Shown piece by piece: positions 57,221 through 64,000 of a stretch of 64,000 nucleotides of DNA. The stretch is from contig OX352772.1 in assembly GCA_947095535.1 (NCBI GenBank), positions 320,860,018 to 320,924,017 of the forward strand, written 5' to 3'. The DNA comes from Poecilobothrus nobilitatus (taxonomy: Eukaryota; Arthropoda; Insecta; Diptera; Dolichopodidae). The notes below the pieces were generated by a model. That model worked only from the letters and a program-made list of their open reading frames with translations. It ran no database searches and was not told the origin of the DNA. Each line of letters starts with the position of its first letter. Position 1 is the stretch's first letter. Position numbers and translations under genes: made by a program.

Positions 57221-59599
57221 AACTAATTAAATAATGATATTTTTTTTGTTTTTGGTTAATCGTGATGAAGGATGAACAAATTTAAAATTAGATGGCATGA
57301 AAACTGAACGAGTTGGTATAATACCTACTATTAATTTATTATAAAACAAAGTATATTGATTACATCTATTTTCCACTACTGTAATTTTAATCGTATATAA
57401 TAAAAATAAAATAGATGAACAAATAATAATAAAACGATGAACAGATAAATGGACAAATGTTTTGGCTGAACCAATTGTTATGAAAACACACATAGATAAA
57501 TGAATGAATATATATATACATATATATATATATATACTATCCATATAGATGATGGTCGGATTTAGTGGTTTATCTCTAATGTAACTATAACCACTAAAGC
57601 TTTTATTATTATTTTTACTTTTATCTCTTTTGGTTTCATCATCTAAAATCTATAGTATAGTTTTTTGTATAACTTATAAAATGTGAATTGAGTGGAAATC
57701 TTTTATTGTTAAAATACCATATGTAACACCAACTAATATTACATTATACATATACGAGTACATATATTAAAAGAAAGGAAATAAGAATCACTTAAAATGT
57801 ATAGTTTTTATCCTTTTTTTTTTCTCTTGCTAATTCTGTTATTCTGTTGAAGAATATTGAAGAATATTATTCTTGATTTGGTTTAAGAATTGCATGTGGC
57901 TAAAATTTTCTATTTAATAATTCATTAAGGTAAGCGGTATAGTATTATAAAGAAATAATAAGTATAAGATATATGTAATGGTCAGAAAAATATGTTTGTT
58001 TGATTTTTTGAGGTTTAAGAGTAGAAAATTAGAATTGAATAAATTTTTATTTTTATTTTTTTGTTTTTCTTTTTGTTTACACTTGAACTCTGATGACAAA
58101 AATGAAAAGATTTTTAATTTTGGTTAAAAAACAAAGTAATATCAAATGAATTTTTAATTTATTTTAGATTTAAATTTTGATTAAATACACAGATTCTTTT
58201 AAATGTTGTTTTTTGAAATTAAGTAGATTTAGTATAGAGCATGCTACTAAAATTTATAAGTATTATAAGTACATAACAAATAATTAAATTAGAAACTAAA
58301 AATTGTTTAAATTTAAATTTTAATATAAAATTTTATTTCTTTTTTTTTTCAGGTTTTCTTATCAAATAAGTGGTAAAGTTTAAATAGAAGCACAGACATT
58401 ATGTTCGTGTAAAGTGTTTTTGTGTTTGATGTGGGTATTAGTATGGTATGGTAATGTGTTCTTGTGGATATGGTAAGGCTCCGCCAATATTTGATATTAT
58501 TGTTCTATATATATATAAAATTCTCAGTCATAAAATAAATTTTAATTTATTTACAATAAAGATTAACTTAGATTTAAATATATTTTGCAAATGATTAAAT
58601 ATTACGATTAGCTGAATATTATACTTTAATGACTCTAGAATGGAATTAACAAGACACTTGAAGACGTGATCAACAGAACAACTCTTAACCACTGCTGTCA
58701 ACTTCTGGCCTTCTGGAGAATAAAATTAATCTATCCTTTGAAAATGACAGAATGAAAGCTGTGAACTGAGTTCGATAGAAATGTCTAATGAAAGGCCAAG
58801 CTCGCGAGAGGAATAAGGAACAAACAAACAAAAAAATATTCTCCTTTAAAACTTGAATTAATGAATCACAAGTTTCCATTCTAATTATATACATTCGCAT
58901 AATTTCCATTTCTTATTACACAAACTTGTGAGTTATTAATATAGAATTGTAAATTCAAAATTAAATTTTAAATTTATATTATGTATGACCAGAGCCCACC
59001 ACCAATCACTTTTATCACTAATCTAAATAATCAAATAATCATTTTTTTGATAAGTTTTAATTGCATCAAAACAATATTTGGTAATAAACCAATAAAGTTT
59101 TGATTATCTATCCGTACCGTATATAATATCTATCTATATCTACCCAATGTGAATAATAAATAAAAACTAACGTTCAGTCGAACATTTTTACGTGTATGGC
59201 AAAAAAATATGTTTGTGTAGACACTTGGGCTATTTGGGCTTTTTTTTTAAACTTTTTTAAGGGAGGTGAGAATAGGTGCTCCTAGTGTACGATTCTTATA
59301 TACTAAACCCATCTTCCTCTTTAGTTAATATTATATAGGCTAAGAAATAAAATTAGGAAAATATAGGACAGAGTTGCGGAATCTTTGAATTAGGGTGTAG
59401 GACTGTAAGGAGGTGCCTGTATTTATTATACTATTTTGCTATCAATAGCAAAATCATAAACAGTTACAACATGCAGTAGTATGAAACAATAGCATGAAAT
59501 ACTGTTGTAAAGGAAAGGATATGAAAAAATATTTATCAGCATCAAATACTAAATCGTGTTTACCTATTTAAGTATTATTGATAATGTTTGTCTATGTTT
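57221..59599. other. A/T-rich non-coding stretch
   Basis: No gene called. 57227-57544 carries a 105-codon minus-strand frame, Ile/Tyr-rich from a (TA)n run. A slightly G+C-richer patch at 58620-58830 gives about 60 open codons in one minus frame (PYSSRELGLSLDISIELSSQ and onward, with one stop), which I do not recognise. A 10-bp palindrome ATTTTGCTAT/ATAGCAAAAT lies at 59430-59451. Confidence 0.4.
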
Positions 59600-59755
59600 G
59601 CTTCACATAAAAAAATTACACTGCCTTTTTTTTTCAGGCGTGGCATGTAAATGTCGTAAGGGGGAGTAACTTTTACGACGTGTATGGGATTCGAACCCAC
59701 ACTCCCTCGATGTTTTATACGCTCTTATCCACTAGGTCACCGAAGCCCCAGCTAC
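59600..59755 (-). mobile_element. tRNA-derived SINE (type II) with head
   Basis: On the minus strand: GGGGCTTCGGTGACCTAGTGG, ATAAGAGCG, then GTGTGGGTTCGAATCCCATAC (a strong B-box and T-arm). A GTCGTAA/TTACGAC stem follows, then the type II body (ACATTTACATGCCACGCCTG, AAGGCAGTGTAATTT). Head and stem-loop are shared with type I, but the body differs. Target duplication not evident. Confidence 0.72.
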
Positions 59756-60204
59756 TCAAAGTTAGGTAAGGCTCAATATTTAAATAATTCTAAAGTAAGT
59801 TTTATATATATTTTTTGTTTTGCAATCTGAAAACGTTAACTCGTCATGAAATTTCTTAAATTTTATAAATGGAATTTAAAACGAATACAAAATATTTTGT
59901 TACAGTTTAATATAAAAAGTTTTAAGTTTTTAAGTATTTCAAGATAAAAATTTCATTTTTAAATTCAACTTTTATTTAAATTTTTTTTTTCCAAATTTTT
60001 TATTGTTTAAATAAAGTTTTTTCATGTTATGAGAATAAAATTTAAAAACTATTCAAAATCGAAAATTTTAAATAAAGAAAAATATTTTGACATTTAAACT
60101 TTGTTTTTATAAATTTCATATGTTCATGGGTTCATGCTTACAGTTATTCACAAAAATAATATATATAATAAAATAATAAAATATAGAACTTATAAAGTAA
60201 ATTG
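59756..60204. other. A/T-rich stretch with a small family A scrap
   Basis: Near 59815-59880, TTTTGCAATCTGAAAACGTT and CGTCATGAAATTTCTTAAAT resemble the reverse complement of the family A phrase around its CGTTTTCAGATTG word. Otherwise nothing. Confidence 0.35.
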
Positions 60205-60345
60205 GAAACACCAAGGAGTTTGAATCGCACATTCGTCGTACTAATAATTCTCCCTTACGACATTTCACCCCTGCCTTGAAACGAAAGACTGTCAAATTTC
60301 CTTTTCATATTTATTCCTTGGCAAAGGAATAAACCAAATTTTTAA
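60205..60345 (+). mobile_element. SINE (type II), partial head and body
   Basis: GGAGTTTGAATCGCACATTC is a degraded B-box region. CGTCGTACT...CTCCCTTACGACATTTC and CTGCCTTGAAACGAAAGACTG then follow the type II body order of 59600-59755. The palindrome ATTCCTTGGCAAAGGAAT at 60313-60330 lies at its end. Confidence 0.5.
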
Positions 60346-60900
60346 AGAAAACCTATAAAATTAAGAAAAACCATTTAACATCATGTAAAATTATAATATT
60401 GAAGGTTACATTTTTGTGTTTTAGTTAGAAAAATTTTTCACAGATACAGAAATTTTTAAAAATAAAGAACTTTCAATTTTGACTCCTAATAGCTTTAGGA
60501 TAGCTTTTGTTTAAACAAAAGGAGATAAGTACAAAAAAAAAATTACTTAGGCAACTTATACTTGTTCTAAAATATATTTCAAGGTTCTAGTTTCAAAATT
60601 TTGCTTCTTCTTCTAAAAATAGACATAGCAATCCAACTAAAGCAGTCTATCTAAAGTAATCTAAGCAGAACTTAAATACACATTCAAAAATAAAACTTTT
60701 TTTAAAATTTTTTTAAAATTACAGCTTTGTAATGTGCGGGCTTAATTTTTTTATACATATCTTATATTCTATCTTTGACTGTGAAAAATTGTTGTCAACA
60801 TATAAAGGAACGAACAAATAGTCTAACGATCAGAATGAAATTAAGAAAATAAAAAAATTTTTTTTTTAAAAATGTACTAAAAATATATAGGTGCCTAAGT
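60346..60900 (+). mobile_element. decayed family A copy
   Basis: ATTAAGAAAAACCATTTAAC, ATGTAAAATTATAATATTGA, ACAGATACAGAAATTTTTAA, CTTTCAATTTTGACTCCTAA, AACTTATACTTGTTCTAAAA and TTACAGCTTTGTAATG preserve the family order. The 3' end, with a GAACGAACAAATAGTCTAAC piece where the GGAC tract belongs, is nearly unrecognisable. Confidence 0.55.
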
Positions 60901-61344
60901 ATATATTGTACAAGTTAGAGAATAATAATTTAAGATTTTTTACATTCTTATAATATTTTCTTACGCGGCTGATATTTTACAATTGATAATAAATTTTTTT
61001 TTTGGTAGGGAAATCCTAAAATTGATAAAAAGTAGATTTTTTTTTATTATCCGCTGCATTTTAAAAGCTTTTTTTTCTTTATAAACAATTTTTTTTTTTA
61101 AACTGTAGATATAGATAAAATAATTTCTTAATGAAACAAGCATAAGCTACCAAATCTATCAAAATTGTTGTACTGTTGTACCAAAACTGTATTTATTCTA
61201 ACTGTATTAAAAAAAATAAATAAATTTGTTTTAAAAAAGTTTTTATTTTTTTTTCCAAAAAAATTTTTTTGAAAATATCCAGAAAATTATCGAAAAAAAA
61301 TTGTATACGGGAAAAAGAAAATTTTCCTCAAAACAAAAAAAAAA
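60901..61344. other. A/T homopolymer-rich stretch
   Basis: No gene or element recognised. Confidence 0.5.
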
Positions 61345-62642
61345 AACAAGGTAGAATGTAAACCAACCGTTTTTAAAAGGGCACATTTCCAAAAGAATAC
61401 AAACTGTTTAGAATATGACTTGCACAAAAATTTAAGAAATTTTTTGTAATAAGAAAAAATGTGAAAATAGGGCTTTTCCGGAATTTTCAAGGGCTGTAAG
61501 CCCGGAAGCCTATATAATTAAGAAAAACCGTTAACACACGTAAAAATATATTACTGAAGTTTTCATTTTTATGTCTTGCCGAAGAAAAATTTGTACAGGT
61601 GCCTAAAAATAGCAAATTTTCAATTTTTCAGCCATAATAGTTTTTAAACAGGGGGGTGGCAAAAAGTTTTCTAAGGAAACTTATACTAATTCTAAAAGTT
61701 CTTTCTTGTCTCAAAAGGTTCCTATCTAAACGTGTGCCGGAGTTATGAGAAAAGAAATATCATGCAAAACTTGGATTTAACATAACGGTAAATTTAAATA
61801 GTAAATTAAAAAATATTGCATAATTTTGATATTGATTTATGGAGATAATAAAATTTGGTGGTTTTAGATTGTAAAACTATTACGCAGAGCCTGAGATATA
61901 TACATCTGAAAATGGGACTTTTTTGCAATTTTGAGGGCCTGTAACTCTGGAATCCTATATAACTAAAAGAAACGTTTAATGCACGTAAGTAATAAATATA
62001 TTACTATAGTAATAAATATATTACTATAGCTTTAATTTTTATATCTTGTGGAGTAAAATTTGTACAGGTGCCTAAGTTACAGGTGTTTAAAAATAGCAAA
62101 TTTTCAATTTTTGAGCTCGAATAGCTCATAACCAGAGGGTGGTCCAAAAAATTTTCTGAGCAAACTTATACCAATTCTAAAAGTTTTTTCTGCTCTCAAA
62201 ATTTCAAGTCCCTATTTAAAAGAGTTCCAGAATTATGGGGGTAGAAAAATCATGCAATATTTGGTTTTCACATAACGGTAAATTTTAATACTAAATTTAA
62301 AAAAATTGTCTAACTTTGATATTATTATTTACATAGTTAACAAAAATACCTGTCGAATGACGTTTTCAGATTGAACAAAATCTTAAGCAGAAGGTAAGAT
62401 ATATGCATTTAAAAATAGGGCTTTTTCACAGTTTGAGAGGCTGTAGCTGCGTAATGGGAGGGGCTACATGAAAAAGTTGTTCCACAAAATTAATTTTGTT
62501 ATGAGACCTACAATCTATGGTTAAAATTTTTTTCTCTATTTTTAACGGTGTAGAAGTTTTGTAAACAGAAGGGCGGCCGGACGAACGGACAGAGTGAAAT
62601 TAATAAGCACATTTTATCAAAAAATTTTTAGAAATGTGCTAA
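61345..62642 (+). mobile_element. family A non-coding repeat, two-unit copy
   Basis: Starts ACAAGGTAGAATGTAAACC after an A-run and ends GAAATGTGCTAA. The module is doubled, with a period of about 447 (TAAAAATATATTA at 61541 and its counterpart near 61988). A copy-specific 20-base tandem duplication (TAATAAATATATTACTATAG) lies at 61988-62028. The tract has decayed to GGGCGGCCGGACGAACGGAC. The AGCACATTTT...AAATGTGCT end stem is intact. Confidence 0.84.
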
Positions 62643-64000
62643 CAACAGTAAAAAACTAAGAATTAAAAAAGAATTATAAAAATATTTTATTTTTTTTATA
62701 AGAGCTAAAATTTTCGCGCAGTATTGTGACAATTTTGAGAAGGTTATAAGAATAGAAGGAAAAAACAATAGGATTTTTACATTAGAAAATTGAAAAATTT
62801 TACCCCATATATTATGAAAATGCAATACAATACAATACAATATACCAACAACTATACATATATAATAATTTTATGTGTACCTTAAAATATCTATATGTGA
62901 ATTTTTGATTTTAGGTCATATGTGACGCAGTTGTATTAAAAAATTCTGTACATAAAATAACGAAACTGTTTTAAAATAGAAAATATACACTAACACACAC
63001 ACACACAACTAATATAAGATTTTTTTATTTTTTTTTTTTTTTGTATACAAAATATTGAATCGAAATTTCAACAAAAGAATGAATGAAGAAATGAATGGAA
63101 AACAAAAAAAAGAACATTTGAATATTTACTTAATATAAAGTTTATAGAATTTTTAGTACAATAATTTTACACTCCAAATAGAAAAAAGAAAGATAAAAAA
63201 TTTTTCTTTTAAAATTATTCAAAAAAAAAAAAAAATTTTTTTAAATATAGTATTGGAATATTAGAAAACATAACATTTCGAAAACCTTGAATAATTCTTA
63301 AGGAAAAGAAAATAAATTTCATTTACTTTTGAAAAAGAAAAACAAGATTCAGATTAAGATTAGGCGAAAAAAAAAGTCTAGGCAAAATTTTTTTAAAAAT
63401 TATTATAGGATATTAATTACTTAATTAGGAAAATTTAATTAGATGGCGTTATATTGTTGAAAAAATTGTTGTTAATGAATATATTATGTGTATAATGTTG
63501 TAATATGTGCATAATATGGAAATATTTTTTGTTTTTTGTTTACTACAAATTTTCGAAAAAGAAAATTTAATTTTGTGTTCTTTAGGATTTTTTTTTTTTT
63601 TTAGTTAAATGCAGTTTCAGGTATAATCTTTAGTATCTAATTTTCATTATGAAGGGTTTTCATTCAAGTCTATACAAAAAAAAAAAAATGGTTTTGTAAT
63701 AATACTCTTCTATATTTTTTTGGAATTTCGAAAATACCGATTCATTGTTTCATATTGTATTGTTATACTTATAAAATATGATATGAAATTATGTAATTTT
63801 TCTGTAAATTCCATTTAAAGGTAAAAGATAACAGGATATTCATATGTTGATTGGTAAAAACAAATTTAAATTGTGGTTATCAAAAATGCAGGTAACATTA
63901 TGATCATGTAATATGTGTATTAGGTAGAAATAATTTAGATTGCTTTAATTATAAGATGTGGGGGTATCATATATGTAATTAATTGATTAAAACTAAATTA
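62643..64000. other. A/T-rich non-coding stretch to window end
   Basis: Contains a short (CA)n at about 62995-63006 and many A/T runs. No gene or element recognised. Confidence 0.5.

Overview
The window looks like a non-genic piece of a fly (dipteran, probably schizophoran) genome. It is extremely A+T-rich, full of long A/T homopolymers and (TA)n or (TTTA)n runs. It carries several copies of elements with the hallmarks of fly mini-me/DINE-1-type repeats: TATACCC/GGGTATA ends and a (GGAC)n tract. No bacterial-style gene density, operon, CRISPR array or rRNA is present. I found no convincing host protein-coding exon. The longest open frames (about 105-117 codons) are low-complexity Phe/Lys/Asn-rich translations of A/T tracts. 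The species cannot be named from this sequence.

What is present is a layered collection of mobile-element remains. (1) Two related families of long non-coding repeats dominate. Family A lies at 1031-1818, 4210-5514, 19181-19981 (-), 22474-23724 and 61345-62642, plus decayed pieces. Family B lies at 6756-8003 (-), 29725-31312, 36054-37621 (-) and 44723-46234. A and B share a roughly 450-480 bp module that is single in some copies and tandemly doubled in others. Shorter, older relatives (family C) lie at 12262-12720, 28490-29000, 49930-50475, 52437-53060 and 53448-53866. (2) A tRNA-derived SINE occurs in two body types. Type I is at 10867-11128, 25101-25381 and 26427-26698. Type II is at 6020-6115, 18425-18520, 59600-59755 and 60205-60345. 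(3) Broken coding remains of at least four LINE fragments lie at 6140-6610 (-), 25393-26413 (-), 35640-35936 (+) and 40720-41115 (-), and a fifth, jockey/CR1-like one at 54790-55350 (-). (4) There is a dead Tc1/mariner-superfamily transposase at 21800-22410 and three short inverted-repeat (MITE-like) elements at 27831-27942, 33538-33802 and 43216-43505.

Layout: 1-5500 holds degenerate repeats and two family A copies. 6000-11150 holds a SINE body, a LINE RNase H remnant, family B copy 1, a decayed A copy and a textbook SINE with a perfect 16-bp target duplication. 11150-21000 is mostly anonymous A/T-rich DNA. 21190-26710 is a dense cluster of elements, ending in a LINE and a SINE that apparently used the same 11-12 bp target. 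27800-37600 contains an inverted pair of B elements, a MITE with 9-bp target duplication and another LINE end. 37600-50000 is largely low complexity with a LINE fragment, a MITE and B copy 4. 50000-64000 holds C elements, a LINE, a strong hairpin, nested tandem repeats, SINEs and the last A copy.

The elements are linked by mechanism rather than by pathway. The SINEs have A/T-rich (AAAT-like) tails and target duplications of retroposition, and the LINE beside one of them has the same target sequence and a similar 3' end. The A/B/C repeats carry no protein and, if ever mobile, must have been moved by enzymes encoded elsewhere.
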